A DNA stretch of 64,000 nt from Roseovarius pelagicus (GCF_025639885.1 NZ_CP106738.1:3100001-3164000), one strand, 5' to 3'; counted from the first letter of the stretch, positions 9,455 through 20,401 are shown. Numbers and translations: made by a program. The notes: generated by a model not told the origin, from the letters alone.

Positions 9455-10567
<1,113 letters not shown>

Positions 10568-10613
10568 ACCACGACGGCGGGGTTTCGACCCGTCCCACAG
10601 AATACAAATGAGG

Positions 10614-10638
10614 GGGCCGCACAACTGTTGTGCGGCCC
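10614..10638 (+). terminator. 11-bp perfect hairpin between adhI and the GST gene
   Basis: GGGCCGCACAA and TTGTGCGGCCC pair perfectly around a CTG loop, 46 bases after the adhI stop. No T tract follows, so it could be a Rho-assisted end, a processing or stabilising stem, or a partial terminator ahead of the GST. Confidence 0.45.
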
Positions 10639-10703
10639 TGCACCTTGCCTCGGGCTCGTCGCTTAATACGTATGCTTGCAAGGTCGACAAAAGGAACTCA
10701 CAC

Positions 10704-11570
10704 ATGAGCAAAGATACCTACACCCCGCCCGAGGTCTGGACCTGGGACAAGGATAACGGTGGCAAATTTGCGTCAACCAACCGGCCCATCGCCGGAGCCA
10801 CCCATGACAAGGCGCTGCCCGTCGGCAAGCACCCTTTTCAGTTGCATTCTTTGGCCACACCAAACGGTGTCAAGGCCACGATCCTGTTCGAAGAACTGCT
10901 GGAAGCCGGATATGATGCGGAGTATGACGCTTGGCTGATTGATATTGGCGAAGGCGATCAATTCGGCAGCGGCTTTGTCGAGATCAACCCGAACTCGAAA
11001 ATCCCCGCGATGATAGACAACACAGGTGCCGAGCCACTGCGCGTCTTTGAAAGCGGGTCAATCCTGATCCATCTGGCTGAGAAGTTTGGGGCTTTCCTTC
11101 CCGCTTCGGGGCCGGAACGAACCGAAGTGCTCAACTGGCTGATGTGGCAGATGGGCAGTGCACCTTTCCTCGGTGGTGGGTTCGGCCATTTCTATGCCTA
11201 CGCTCCAGAGAAATTCCAGTATCCCATCGACCGCTACGCGATGGAGGCGAAGCGCCAGCTTGATGTGCTGGACCGAACGTTGTCCGAGCGTGAGTTTGTT
11301 GCTGGTGAAGAATACACTATCGCCGATATGGCAATCTGGCCGTGGTATGGTCAGTTGGTCCTCGGGCGGCTCTATGATGCGGCGACCTTCCTTGATGTTG
11401 AGAGCTACAACAATGTGATGCGCTGGGCCGAAACGATTGATGCCCGTCCCGCAGTACAGCGTGGTCGTATGGTGAACCGCGCATTTGGCGATCCGTCCAT
11501 GCAATTGCATGAACGTCATAGTGCCGGTGATTTCGATACCCAGACCCAAGACAAGATTGGCGATGCGTAA
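10704..11570 (+). CDS. yghU: YghU-type glutathione S-transferase / disulfide-bond oxidoreductase
   Basis: A 288-residue protein of the nu-class GST group typified by E. coli YghU. The N-terminal extension (TYTPPEVWTWDKDNGG, then STNRPIAG) is diagnostic. The thioredoxin-fold domain contains HSLATPNGVK and INPNSKIPAM, and the helical domain WLMWQMGS. These proteins bind two glutathiones and reduce disulfides. AAGGA precedes the ATG at 10704. Its position after formaldehyde dehydrogenase suggests a glutathione-linked detoxification group. Confidence 0.92.
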   Translation: MSKDTYTPPEVWTWDKDNGGKFASTNRPIAGATHDKALPVGKHPFQLHSLATPNGVKATILFEELLEAGYDAEYDAWLIDIGEGDQFGSGFVEINPNSKIPAMIDNTGAEPLRVFESGSILIHLAEKFGAFLPASGPERTEVLNWLMWQMGSAPFLGGGFGHFYAYAPEKFQYPIDRYAMEAKRQLDVLDRTLSEREFVAGEEYTIADMAIWPWYGQLVLGRLYDAATFLDVESYNNVMRWAETIDARPAVQRGRMVNRAFGDPSMQLHERHSAGDFDTQTQDKIGDA

Positions 11571-11574
11571 ACCG

Positions 11575-11871
11575 CTATAGCAACGCGCCGCCACCAACGA
11601 TTACCGCCATTCCGATCAGCATTGTTATCACAAGGTTGCCGGTCAGGATGGCGGTACTCAGCGCCACAGCAGCCGCAGCCCAGTAGAGCAATGACGCATC
11701 GGCAAGCGATGCGGCGACCAGTCCGACGATCAGACACCCCGGTAGGTCATGCAAAAGCGGCTTCAGGCGCGGATTGGCAGCCAGAGCCCGCCCGCCAAAC
11801 AGACCAGCCAGACGCACCCCATAAGAGGCTGCGGCTAACAGGGCGATGAGAGTCCATTGTGATGAGGTCAT
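11575..11871 (-). CDS. azlD: AzlD family branched-chain amino acid export subunit
   Basis: A 98-residue membrane protein with three or four hydrophobic helices and the AzlD core (GVRLAGLF, HDLPGCLIVGLVAASL). It pairs with AzlC to export branched-chain amino acids. The start overlaps the azlC stop by four bases, showing translational coupling. It converges on yghU with a four-base gap. Confidence 0.88.
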   Translation of the reverse strand: MTSSQWTLIALLAAASYGVRLAGLFGGRALAANPRLKPLLHDLPGCLIVGLVAASLADASLLYWAAAAVALSTAILTGNLVITMLIGMAVIVGGGALL

Positions 11872-12548
11872 GGCTGGGCCTTTCGGGTAATGGCCGCGCT
11901 GCGGGCTGCGGCAACCCCGGCTATTGCGCCGAAAAGGATCGCATAGGCAGCTCCGATGGACATCTGAACCAGCGCAAGTGTTGTGATGAATGTCACGGCC
12001 CAAGGCAGCACAGCCTCCCGGCCGCTCCACATGGCGCGCGCCATGGCGATGAACGCGGCAGTGAAGGCAAAGCCGAGCCCGTATCCTTCGAGGTTGGGAA
12101 TCGTACTGCCAGTCACGGCGCCCAACATGGTTGAAAGGGTCCAAACCGATATCATCATCATGCCTGATCCCAACAGGAACGCCGCCCCGATGGCCGGATC
12201 CTCGGCGCGGCGGGCCATTGTCAGTGCCCAATTCTCGTCTCCGGTGACATGGATCGCAATCAACCGGATCCGAAGCGGTACGTCGTGTAGCACATCCGTC
12301 AGCGAGGCGATGATACCCAGATAGCGCAGGTTCAATGCAGCACCTGCCAGCACGGCCCCCAACACGAAACCATGCGAGCCGAATTGTTCGACCGCGACAA
12401 TCTGCGATGATCCGGCATGCACACTCGCGCTCATCAAAGCGACACCCCACCAAGGAAAGCCAAGCTGCGCTGCAAGCACGCCGAAGGCAAAGCCATAGAG
12501 TGCGGCACCGGCAGCTAAGGGAAGGATGGAGAGTAAACCCTGTTTCAT
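11868..12548 (-). CDS. azlC: AzlC family branched-chain amino acid export permease
   Basis: A 226-residue protein with about five to six membrane helices. The family signature is seen in AAGAALYGFAFGVLA, HAGSSQIVAVEQFG and the later HVTGDENWAL. It is first in a two-gene azlCD unit. An Lrp/AsnC-type regulator is divergent across 87 bases, the usual arrangement for local control by amino-acid availability. Confidence 0.92.
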   Translation of the reverse strand: MKQGLLSILPLAAGAALYGFAFGVLAAQLGFPWWGVALMSASVHAGSSQIVAVEQFGSHGFVLGAVLAGAALNLRYLGIIASLTDVLHDVPLRIRLIAIHVTGDENWALTMARRAEDPAIGAAFLLGSGMMMISVWTLSTMLGAVTGSTIPNLEGYGLGFAFTAAFIAMARAMWSGREAVLPWAVTFITTLALVQMSIGAAYAILFGAIAGVAAARSAAITRKAQP

Positions 12549-12635
12549 AGCGACACTGTATGCGAGCAGGCTGATTGCATTTCGGCAATGATTGAGGAAT
12601 TGTGAGATGATAGGATCAAAAAATACGAGATAGTG

Positions 12636-13103
12636 ATGCAGAATATCGAAATCGACACGGTAGACATGCGTATTCTGGCGCAGCTACAACGCGATACACG
12701 TATCTCCATCGCGAGCCTGGCCGAACTGGCCGGGGCTTCAACGGCGTCAATCCAACGCCGGTTGAAACGACTGCGCAACAGTGGTGTGATCAAGGCGGAG
12801 GTAGCGCAACTCGACGCTCAGGCTTTGGGTTTTGGGATCACTGCCGTGGTTTCGGTCGAGTTGGAGCGAGATCGGCTGGACCAGATTGATGCATTCAAAC
12901 GCAAGGCACGCGCGGAACCTCATGTGCAGCACTTTTACTGCGTCGCGGGGGAATGTGACTTTTTTATCATCGTTGTGGCGCGTGACATGGCCGATTACGA
13001 GGCTTTCACGCACCGTTTCTTCTTTGCTGATCGAAATGTACGAAAGTTTCGTACGTCGATAGCGGTTGCTTGTGAAAAGGCGACGTTGGCCCTGCCGATA
13101 TAA
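12636..13103 (+). CDS. Lrp/AsnC family transcriptional regulator
   Basis: A 155-residue regulator. An N-terminal helix-turn-helix (DMRILAQLQRDTRIS, then ASTASIQRRLKRLRNSGVI) is followed by an AsnC ligand-sensing domain (about residues 70-150, with VAGECDFFIIVVARDM). It is divergent from azlCD and by analogy senses an amino acid and controls the exporter. The ATG at 12636 was chosen over the overlapping GTG at 12633. Confidence 0.92.
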   Translation: MQNIEIDTVDMRILAQLQRDTRISIASLAELAGASTASIQRRLKRLRNSGVIKAEVAQLDAQALGFGITAVVSVELERDRLDQIDAFKRKARAEPHVQHFYCVAGECDFFIIVVARDMADYEAFTHRFFFADRNVRKFRTSIAVACEKATLALPI

Positions 13104-13199
13104 TCGTTAAACGCTCCTGCGCTTTGCGCGGTTTGATGATGCGATCTGCTGGCAACTTGAGCGCATTTCCTGCACAACATCAGGACAAGGGAGAATTTT

Positions 13200-13904
13200 A
13201 TGGCAGATGCTCAAACCCCATTGCTTGCCGTGCTGATCGACGCGGACAACACGTCGCCGAAATGGACGCAGGCAATCTTTGATGAAATTGCCGGGATGGG
13301 CGAGGCATCCGTGCGGCGCTGCTATGGGGATTTTTCGTCACAGCAGATGAGCGGTTGGAACAAGGTGCAAGCCGAATTCGGTCTTGTGCCACATCATCAG
13401 CCCGCCAACACCGTGGGCAAGAATGCCAGCGATATCGCGCTGGTGATTGATGCGATGGATTTGATGCATTCGGGGCGGTTCAATGGCTTCGTTTTGGTGT
13501 CGTCCGACAGCGATTTCACCCGGTTGGCCAGCCGTATCCGGGAACAGGGATTAGATGTATTTGGTATCGGTGCGCAGAAAACTCCCGAGGCATTCCGCAA
13601 AGCGTGCAAGCGTTTCATCTATCTGGAGAACCTGCAGGGCAGTGGTGTATCGAACACGCCCGTCAGTGCCAGCGGCAAGAACCTGATTGAAGCGCGCGAT
13701 ATGCTGTTCAAGGCGATGGACAGCATCGATCAGGACAGCGAATGGTACGCGCTGGGGCGTCTCGGACAACAGATGACGACTGCGAACCCCGATTTTGATA
13801 CGCGTAGCTATGGACACAAGAAACTGAGTGACCTCATCAGTGCAATCAAGGTGCTGGAGACGCGGCGCGAAGGCAATCAGTTGATGGTTCGTCGCGTCGA
13901 CTGA
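13200..13904 (+). CDS. NYN domain protein with C-terminal OST-HTH/LOTUS domain
   Basis: A 234-residue protein. The N-terminal NYN (PIN-like) nuclease domain has the acidic residues of the active site: LIDADNTSPKW, DIALVIDAMDL and VSSDSDFTRLASRIREQG. The C-terminal 70 residues (from NLIEARDMLFKAM to DLISAIKVLETRR) fit the OST-HTH/LOTUS RNA-binding fold. The pairing suggests an RNA-directed nuclease. This is a common single-copy gene in alphaproteobacteria. GGGAG precedes the start. Confidence 0.88.
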   Translation: MADAQTPLLAVLIDADNTSPKWTQAIFDEIAGMGEASVRRCYGDFSSQQMSGWNKVQAEFGLVPHHQPANTVGKNASDIALVIDAMDLMHSGRFNGFVLVSSDSDFTRLASRIREQGLDVFGIGAQKTPEAFRKACKRFIYLENLQGSGVSNTPVSASGKNLIEARDMLFKAMDSIDQDSEWYALGRLGQQMTTANPDFDTRSYGHKKLSDLISAIKVLETRREGNQLMVRRVD

Positions 13905-14092
13905 AATCGTCGGTCTGGTGGATGGTTGCGATTGGGTATTTCACCCAAGAAGAAAGTCGTTTGAACGTAGGAATGAGTGGGCACCCTACCGCTGAGCTAA
14001 ACCTCGGGCCCAATAATCAACAAGCAGGGTGCGCCGTTTTCGTATTGAAAAATACGCAGTCAGCCGACCGGCGTCGGATCGCTACGTTTGGA

Positions 14093-14968
14093 TCAGTTCA
14101 TCAACCCGGCGTGGCGTAACCCGTCATCAACCATCGCCTTGGTCTCATCCAGAAGCGAGGTCAGTGGCGAGCGGACTTCTTCACCGCACAGACCGAGGCG
14201 GGACATGCCGTATTTCACGCCAACCAGCCCCGGTTCGGTAAAAATCGCTTGGTGCAGCGGCATCAGGCGGTCCTGAATCTCCAGCGCCTTGCCATAATCT
14301 CCTGCCAGCGTTGCCTCTTGCAGTTGGGCGCAGAGCTTGGGTGCGACGTTTGCTGTGACAGAAATGCAACCGGTACCGCCCTGAGCGTTGAACCCATGGG
14401 CGGTGGCGTCTTCTCCCGACACCTGAATGAAATCGGTACCGCAGGTTATGCGCTGTTGGCAAACGCGAGCCAGATCACCGGTGGCGTCCTTGACACCGAT
14501 GATGCGCGGCAGTTTTGCCAGTTCACCCATAGTGGCCGGGGACATGTCCACGACGGATCGACCGGGAATGTTATAGATGATGATCGGTAGGTCGCAGCAA
14601 TCGTGCAATGCACGGAAATGTGCGATGAGGCCTCGTTGCGTCGGTTTGTTGTAATAGGGTGTGACCACGAGTGCGGCATCGGCGCCAACCTTGTGAGCAT
14701 GCTGCATGAAGCGCATGGATTCGACAGTGTTGTTGCTACCTGCGCCCGCGACGACAGGAACGCGGCCATTGGCAGCGCGCACGACTTCCTCGACGACGGC
14801 TTCGTGCTCTTCATGCGTAAGTGTCGGGCTTTCGCCGGTTGTCCCGACAGGAACAAGACCGTTGCTGCCTTCGCCGATATGCCATTCCACCAGCTTCTTG
14901 AGCGTGTCGAAATCCACTGCGCCGTTCTTGAACGGCGTGACCAGGGCAGGCAAAGAACCTTTAATCAT
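14093..14968 (-). CDS. dapA: 4-hydroxy-tetrahydrodipicolinate synthase
   Basis: Condenses aspartate semialdehyde and pyruvate, the first committed step to lysine and diaminopimelate. A 291-residue TIM barrel. Conserved pieces are [19 protein letters not shown] (pyruvate-binding threonines), YYNKPTQRG (catalytic tyrosine), IYNIPGRS and IGVKDATGD (Schiff-base lysine). The ATG at 14968 has an AAGGAG site; the in-frame start at 15076 is rejected. The divergent neighbour is the lytic transglycosylase. Confidence 0.96.
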   Translation of the reverse strand: MIKGSLPALVTPFKNGAVDFDTLKKLVEWHIGEGSNGLVPVGTTGESPTLTHEEHEAVVEEVVRAANGRVPVVAGAGSNNTVESMRFMQHAHKVGADAALVVTPYYNKPTQRGLIAHFRALHDCCDLPIIIYNIPGRSVVDMSPATMGELAKLPRIIGVKDATGDLARVCQQRITCGTDFIQVSGEDATAHGFNAQGGTGCISVTANVAPKLCAQLQEATLAGDYGKALEIQDRLMPLHQAIFTEPGLVGVKYGMSRLGLCGEEVRSPLTSLLDETKAMVDDGLRHAGLMN

Positions 14969-15131
14969 GTCGCGCTCCTTTCGGATCAGATGGGCGGTTG
15001 CGTCGCCCGTGGGATTAGAATGGCATAACCCGGCGATATGCTGCCCGGATCCGGGATTGCTCATGGACGACGGCACGGCACGCGCATAGGTTGGCGCTGT
15101 CTATCCTTTGCAATGGCAGGAAATGCAAGAG

Positions 15132-17094
15132 ATGTTGCGCGCATTTACGGCGATTCTGGTGCTGATTTACCTCTCTGGCCCGAGTGTATCACAGCCTGTT
15201 GAGACGCGCCCCCCCAGCGCGCTGGCCAGCGCGCTTGATGCCGCGGGCGGAGGGCGGTGGACGCGTGCCTCGGAACTGGCCGCGCGAGAGGGCGCTGCCG
15301 CAGAGGCGATCATTGAATGGACGCGCCTGAGGGCTGGGCGTGGAACGACGGCAGAGGTCCTGAGCTTTCTCGCGGCGAATCCGGACTGGCCCGGCCTCGA
15401 CTATCTGCGCAAGCGAAGCGAGCCCGTATTTGAGGACGCAAGCAACGCAGATGTCATCACGTTCTACTCTGGGACGCAGCCGCAGACTGCCACAGGTGTG
15501 CTGCGCTACGCCAAGGCCCTGATCGCCCGCGGCGAAACCGGAGAAGCAGAGGCGACGGTGGTTCTGGCGTGGCGCACGATGGATCTCAGCACCGCTGAGC
15601 ATGTTGCATTTCTCAACGCGCACGGGCCGCTGCTGGAGCCGCATCATCTGGCACGTCTGGAGATGACACTGTGGCGCGGTTTGAAAGATAGTGCGCAAAT
15701 GCTGCCGCTTGTGTCCGAGGTCGATCGAGAAGTTGCCGAGGTGCGGCGCAAGATCGCGCGTGATGAAAGTGGGCTCGATGCGGCATTGGCCAAACTGCCC
15801 GCAGACCGTCGCGACGACGCCGGGATCGCCTATGAAAGGTTCAATCGCTACCTCAAACGCAACGAAAGTGAAAAGGCCATTGCGTTGCTGCAATCCCAGA
15901 GTCGCATTGCAGGCGGGTTGGGCGAGGCAGAACGGTGGTCCGGTTGGCGGCGCAGCTTGGCGCGGCGGATGATGCGCGACGAGCAATATGCGCTGGCCTA
16001 TGATCTGGCGGCGCATCATCAGCTTAGCGAGGGTGCGGCCTATGCCGATCTGGAATGGTTGGCCGGTTATCTGGCGCTACGGTTTCTGGATGAGCCGGAA
16101 CTAGCGCGCGATCATTTCCAGCGGTTACGTGCAGGAGTGGAGACACCAATCTCGCTGGGTCGGGCGGGGTATTGGATCGGGCGCGCCCAAGAGGCGCTGG
16201 GCGATACCGAGGCCGCGCAAATAGCCTATGCAGAGGGTGCAGAGCACCAGACCAGCTTTTACGGGCTGCTCGCTGCGGAAAAGGCTGGGCTGCCGTTTGA
16301 TGTGGGCCTCGGCGCGGCGGATGTCCCGCCATGGCGGGACGCCGCTTTCGTGAGGGGGGGTGGCACAAGCGGGTGCTGCGGCATTGGCTGCAGGGCAACG
16401 GAGCCTGGCTGAACGGTTTACGCTCGCGCTGGCCGATACTGTGGATGAGACCGGGCTGCGGCAAATGGCGCAAATGCTGAACGATCTGGATCAACCGCAT
16501 TTGCAGGTGATGCTGGGCAAGCACGCTGCCCGGCGACAGATCATCCTGCCAGAAGCATACTATGCGCTGCATCCGATGATCGAGATGGACCTGCCGGTGC
16601 CGATGGAAATGGCGCTGGCGATAGCCCGCCGAGAAAGCGAATTTGATCCGACGGTGGCCAGCGGCGTAGGGGCGCAGGGGCTGATGCAGTTGATGCCGGG
16701 GACCGCCAGCGATGTGGCGCGAGACCTGAAACTGGCGCACCAAGCATCCCGTGTGCTGCGCGATTGGGAGTATAACGCACGATTGGGATCCACCTATTTG
16801 GCGCAGCTATCGGATGAATTCGGTGCAAATGTCGTGATGATGTCGGCGGGGTACAATGCCGGGCCGCGTCGACCGGCGCAGTGGATTGAACGTTTTGGCG
16901 ACCCGCGCGCGGACGGTATGGATGTGATCGACTGGATCGAGCATATCCCGTTCCGTGAAACGCGCAATTACGTCCAGCGTGTGGCAGAAAGTCTGCCGAT
17001 TTACCGTGCGCGGCTGGGGCGCGATCCATTGCCCATTCCATTCAGCGCCGAGTTGATCGGTGCGACGCTGCCGTCGTCACTCAAAACGGATTGA
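15132..17094 (+). pseudogene. slt: Soluble lytic murein transglycosylase, interrupted by a +1 frameshift at a G7 run
   Basis: Cleaves peptidoglycan glycan strands, leaving 1,6-anhydro ends. A signal peptide (LRAFTAILVLIYLSGPSVS) is followed by a helical superhelix in one frame, which ends at a stop at 16410-16412. The catalytic domain lies in the +1 frame from about 16360 to 17094. It has RRESEFDP with the catalytic glutamate, AQGLMQLMPGTA and AGYNAGPRR. The frames meet at seven G (16354-16360). Removing one G joins VRG directly to VAQAGAAAL and gives a normal protein of about 653 residues. This is a true mutation, a slippery or phase-variable site, or a sequencing error. The ATG at 15132 is preferred for its ribosome site; 15108 (TTG) and 15123 are alternatives. 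Confidence 0.9.
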
Positions 17095-17213
17095 CGCGAT
17101 TGCGAACGTGGTCGTCCGGGCGTGGATCAGAGTCACCATTGCATTCGGTAAATAAAGGATTCTGCGGCCTTAGCGCATTGTTTTCGATCGCCCCGAAACC
17201 TTCAAACCCGCAC

Positions 17214-18080
17214 CTATGAAGTCACGCGTTCGCGCCAGAGAGTGAACAGCCCGGCGGCCACAACGATCGTCACGCCGATCGCGACGTTGGTGCGGATCGC
17301 CTCGCCAAAGACAGAGACGCCGATAATACTGACAAAAACGAGTTGCAGATAGGCAAACGGTTGCACTGCGCTCGCTTCGGCGACTTCATAGCATTTGATC
17401 AGCGTGTAATGTCCGCTGGCACCCGTGATGCACAAAATAGCCATCCAACCCCAATCGGCTGTTGTCATGGGTTCCCAGAACCACATGCCAAAGATAGTCA
17501 TGCCGATTGATCCTACGACCCCGGTCCAGAAAAAGCTGGTCGCGGCGCTGTCTTGTCGCGCGACGTATCGGGTGAGCAATCCGTAAAGCGCGAACATCAG
17601 CGCCGCGATCAACGGAACAATCGCCTCGGGCTGAAAGACGCCAATGCCTGGTTGTAGAATGATGAGGACCCCTATGAAGCCGATGCCAATCGCGGTCCAG
17701 CGCCGCCAACCCACCCGTTCGCCCAGCACCGGACCGGACAGGGCTGCGATCAGCAAGGGGTAACAGGCAAAGACCGCGTGGCTCTCAATCAGTCCGAGCA
17801 AAGTGAAAGCCAGTACCATCACGCAAATTTCGGTAACCAGCAGCAACGCGCGGAACGCCTGCAACAGAGGTTGGCGCGTGCGGGCGGCTGCACGCATTCC
17901 GCCCGCCTTGCGCCCCGCGATGGTGATCACAAAGGCCGCGAAAAACCAGTAGCGAACCATGATCACCATATAGACGTTGTATTCGCCTGCCAGATGTCTC
18001 GACAGTCCGTCCTGCACCGCAAAGATGAAGGTGGTCAGCAACATCATCCATATGCCGAGCTTCGTATTCTGTTCGGTCAT
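17214..18080 (-). CDS. DMT superfamily (EamA) transporter
   Basis: A 288-residue protein with about ten hydrophobic helices in two EamA repeats (first repeat from LGIWMMLLTTFIFAVQD, second from EAIVPLIAALMFALYGLL). Several members export amino acids or other metabolites; the substrate here is unknown. The start overlaps the stop of the mnmD-like gene by four bases, so the two are co-transcribed. Confidence 0.9.
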   Translation of the reverse strand: MTEQNTKLGIWMMLLTTFIFAVQDGLSRHLAGEYNVYMVIMVRYWFFAAFVITIAGRKAGGMRAAARTRQPLLQAFRALLLVTEICVMVLAFTLLGLIESHAVFACYPLLIAALSGPVLGERVGWRRWTAIGIGFIGVLIILQPGIGVFQPEAIVPLIAALMFALYGLLTRYVARQDSAATSFFWTGVVGSIGMTIFGMWFWEPMTTADWGWMAILCITGASGHYTLIKCYEVAEASAVQPFAYLQLVFVSIIGVSVFGEAIRTNVAIGVTIVVAAGLFTLWRERVTS

Positions 18081-18754
18081 TTTTTGCGTTCCGCAACTGT
18101 CATGTGTCGCTTGCGCCCGTATCCCGGCTGGCGTGATACGTCAAACCCTGCATCGGCTAATCCACGCCGGACAAAACCAGCGGCGGTATAGGTGGCAACA
18201 GTGCCAGAGGGGGCTGTGTGGTTGAAAACCGCCTGCATCAGGTCTGGCTGCCACAATTCAGGGTTCTTGGCTGGCGAGAACCCGTCGAGAAACCACGCGT
18301 CTGCAGTACCTTCCCATTGGGGTAATGTCTGGCGTGCATCACCGATTATCACCTCCAGTATGGCACCATCGCCTAGATCAATCCGGGGGGCATTGGCGGT
18401 CCATCCGGCGAGCAATGGCGCTGCGAGTGCCGCCAAAAGCGGATATCCCGCGAGCGCACGCCGCATGTCGTCCGCATGCATGGGAAAGGCCTCGAATGAG
18501 GTCAGGTGCAGATGCCCTGGCGCGCCAATGGCGCGCCAGGCAGCAAGCGTCGTAAGCATGTTTAGCCCGGTGCCAAAACCCAATTCTGCGATGCGAAATC
18601 CATCGCGGAATCGTGCGGGCAGCCCATTACCCTGTAAAAAGACATGCTCCGTTTCCGCCAGCCCGTTATCAAGGCTGAAATAAGGGTCGTCGAACCGGGT
18701 GGAGATCGGAACATCACCTGTTCGCCAGTCCAGTTCGGCCTGCTGGCCCTGCAT
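18077..18754 (-). CDS. mnmD: tRNA 5-methylaminomethyl-2-thiouridine methyltransferase (MnmD-type, MnmC2 half)
   Basis: Catalyses the SAM-dependent last methylation of the wobble uridine modification mnm5s2U. The 225-residue protein matches the methyltransferase half of bifunctional MnmC: DDPYFSLDNGLAETEHVF, the SAM loop IAELGFGTGLNML, and the signature WFLDGFSPAKNPELW. The start at 18754 (MQGQQAELDW) gives the family length; the longer frame to 19003 runs across the divergent gene. The FAD oxidoreductase that would form the other half of MnmC lies divergently next door. Confidence 0.9.
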   Translation of the reverse strand: MQGQQAELDWRTGDVPISTRFDDPYFSLDNGLAETEHVFLQGNGLPARFRDGFRIAELGFGTGLNMLTTLAAWRAIGAPGHLHLTSFEAFPMHADDMRRALAGYPLLAALAAPLLAGWTANAPRIDLGDGAILEVIIGDARQTLPQWEGTADAWFLDGFSPAKNPELWQPDLMQAVFNHTAPSGTVATYTAAGFVRRGLADAGFDVSRQPGYGRKRHMTVAERKK

Positions 18755-18830
18755 GTTTTCTTCCTTTATCACCTGCGCCAAAGAGTTCCGGCGAACGGGG
18801 CGACCATGCAAGGGAGGGCGCGCTTTGACA

Positions 18831-19862
18831 ATGGTCGATGTGACAGTAATGGGAGCTGGAATTTTCGGGCTGTCGGTTGCGTATTCTTGTGCGCGGCGTG
18901 GCGTGCGGGTGCAGGTGATTGATCCGGGCGGACCGGGGGCAGGGGCCTCTGGCGGGATCGTGGGGGCGTTGGCGCCGCATGTACCCGAGCACTGGAATGA
19001 CAAGAAGGCGTTTCAGTTGGATAGCCTGCTGCTGGCGGACCGCTGGTGGAGCGACATCGCCCAAGCGTCGGGACGCGATCCCGGCTATGCCCGGTCGGGG
19101 CGGTTACAGCCGGTGGCGGATGATGCCGCGCGTGTGCTGGCCGAGGCGCGCGGCATCGGCGCGCGTGATCTCTGGCGTGGACAGGCCGATTGGCAGGTTG
19201 TCGCATCTGATGGCACTGAATGGACGCCCCTGACCCCGTCAGGTTTGCTAATCCGCGACACTCTGAGTGCGCGCGTTCACCCGCGCCGAGCGTGTGATGC
19301 GTTGGCGGCTGCAATCGTTGCGCATGGTGGCCGTGTTGGATGCGCCGGCGAGCCACTTGGCGCCGTCGTGTGGGCTACGGGTGTCGCAGGGCTGGAGGAA
19401 TTGACCACCGCACATTCCCGGCAGGTTGGAAACGGGATAAAAGGGCAGGCGGCATTGCTGGAATACGATGCGTCTGATCTGCCGCAAATCTTCGTCGATG
19501 GTGTTCACATTGTCCCACATAACGATGGAACCGTCGCCATTGGGTCGACTTCAGAGCGTGACTTTGACGATCCGGCCAGCACCGATGCGCAACTCGACGT
19601 CGTCATCAGCCGCGCGCGCAATGCCGTGCCTGCGTTGCGGGATGCGCCGGTGATCGCGCGGTGGGCGGGAATACGTCCGCGCAGCCGAAGCCGCGCGCCG
19701 ATGTTGGGCGTGCATCCATTGCGCGCGGATCAATTCATCGCCAATGGCGGATTCAAGATCGGTTTTGGGATGGCACCGAAGGTTGGTGAAATCATGGCAG
19801 ATATGGTGTTGGACGGTGTGGACCGCATACCGGGTGGCTTTCGCCCAGAAGCGTCTTACTGA
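18831..19862 (+). CDS. FAD-dependent oxidoreductase (DAO family; possible MnmC1 counterpart)
   Basis: A 343-residue protein of the D-amino-acid oxidase-like family. It has a Rossmann FAD loop (GAGIFGLSVAYSCARRG), a GASGGIVGALAPH segment as in MnmC-type oxidases, and a C-terminal IANGGFKIGFGMAP FAD contact. The divergent neighbour is MnmD. This suggests that it performs the MnmC1 reaction, removing the carboxymethyl group from cmnm5U, but this is inferred from context. A TTG at 18825 with a better-placed GGGAGG site could add two residues. Confidence 0.85.
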   Translation: MVDVTVMGAGIFGLSVAYSCARRGVRVQVIDPGGPGAGASGGIVGALAPHVPEHWNDKKAFQLDSLLLADRWWSDIAQASGRDPGYARSGRLQPVADDAARVLAEARGIGARDLWRGQADWQVVASDGTEWTPLTPSGLLIRDTLSARVHPRRACDALAAAIVAHGGRVGCAGEPLGAVVWATGVAGLEELTTAHSRQVGNGIKGQAALLEYDASDLPQIFVDGVHIVPHNDGTVAIGSTSERDFDDPASTDAQLDVVISRARNAVPALRDAPVIARWAGIRPRSRSRAPMLGVHPLRADQFIANGGFKIGFGMAPKVGEIMADMVLDGVDRIPGGFRPEASY

Positions 19863-19903
19863 CGGCTCTTTCGCCCACTCGGACAATCGGGCAGAAAGGG
19901 CGC

Positions 19904-20401
19904 ATGACACCTTTCGATCTTGTTCTTACACCCACCGGATTGCGCTATATGGGGCAACGGTTCCCCTGCACGATAGGGCGCGGTGGATTGAGTGCGCAGA
20001 AACGCGAAGGTGACGGTGCCACACCTATCGGCACACACCGGATTGTCGGGTTGTTGTACCGCCCCGATCGTCTGGCACGCCCTGCGCGTTGGGCGATCCC
20101 GATTCGGCCCGGTGATCTTTGGTCGGATGCGAGCGGTGCAGTCGATTACAATCGATTGGTACGGGAGCCCTATGCAGACAGCCATGAGACGTTGCGCCGG
20201 GCCGATCCACTCTATGATTTGATCGTGGTAACAGATTGGAATTGGCCGGATGCGCAGGCTGGTCGCGGGTCATGTATATTTATGCACCAATGGCGCAGGC
20301 CGGGTTTTCCGACCGAGGGTTGCATTGCATTGCGGCGTGACCATCTGCACCGGATCGTAACAGAGATTGTTCCCGGTACCCGCCTGATCGTGCGCGACTG
20401 A
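19904..20401 (+). CDS. L,D-transpeptidase (YkuD) family protein
   Basis: A 165-residue protein with the YkuD core. The catalytic histidine is in FMHQWRRPG and the cysteine is in TEGCIALRRDHL, with the usual GxTPIGTH-like entry (GDGATPIGTHRI). The family cross-links or trims peptidoglycan peptides. No signal peptide is visible, which is common in this small YcfS-unlike subgroup, so the compartment is uncertain. It follows the FAD oxidoreductase by 41 bases on the same strand and may be co-transcribed. Confidence 0.88.
   Translation: MTPFDLVLTPTGLRYMGQRFPCTIGRGGLSAQKREGDGATPIGTHRIVGLLYRPDRLARPARWAIPIRPGDLWSDASGAVDYNRLVREPYADSHETLRRADPLYDLIVVTDWNWPDAQAGRGSCIFMHQWRRPGFPTEGCIALRRDHLHRIVTEIVPGTRLIVRD

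Noticed and set aside
13932..13948. Hairpin TTGGGT/ACCCAA after the NYN gene
   Set aside because: A six-base stem without a T tract; too weak to call a terminator.
13985..14018. tRNA-like A-box on the minus strand (TTTAGCTCAGCGGTAG)
   Set aside because: A D-arm-like stretch is visible, but no matching acceptor, anticodon or T arm could be folded downstream. At best a tRNA fragment; more likely chance.
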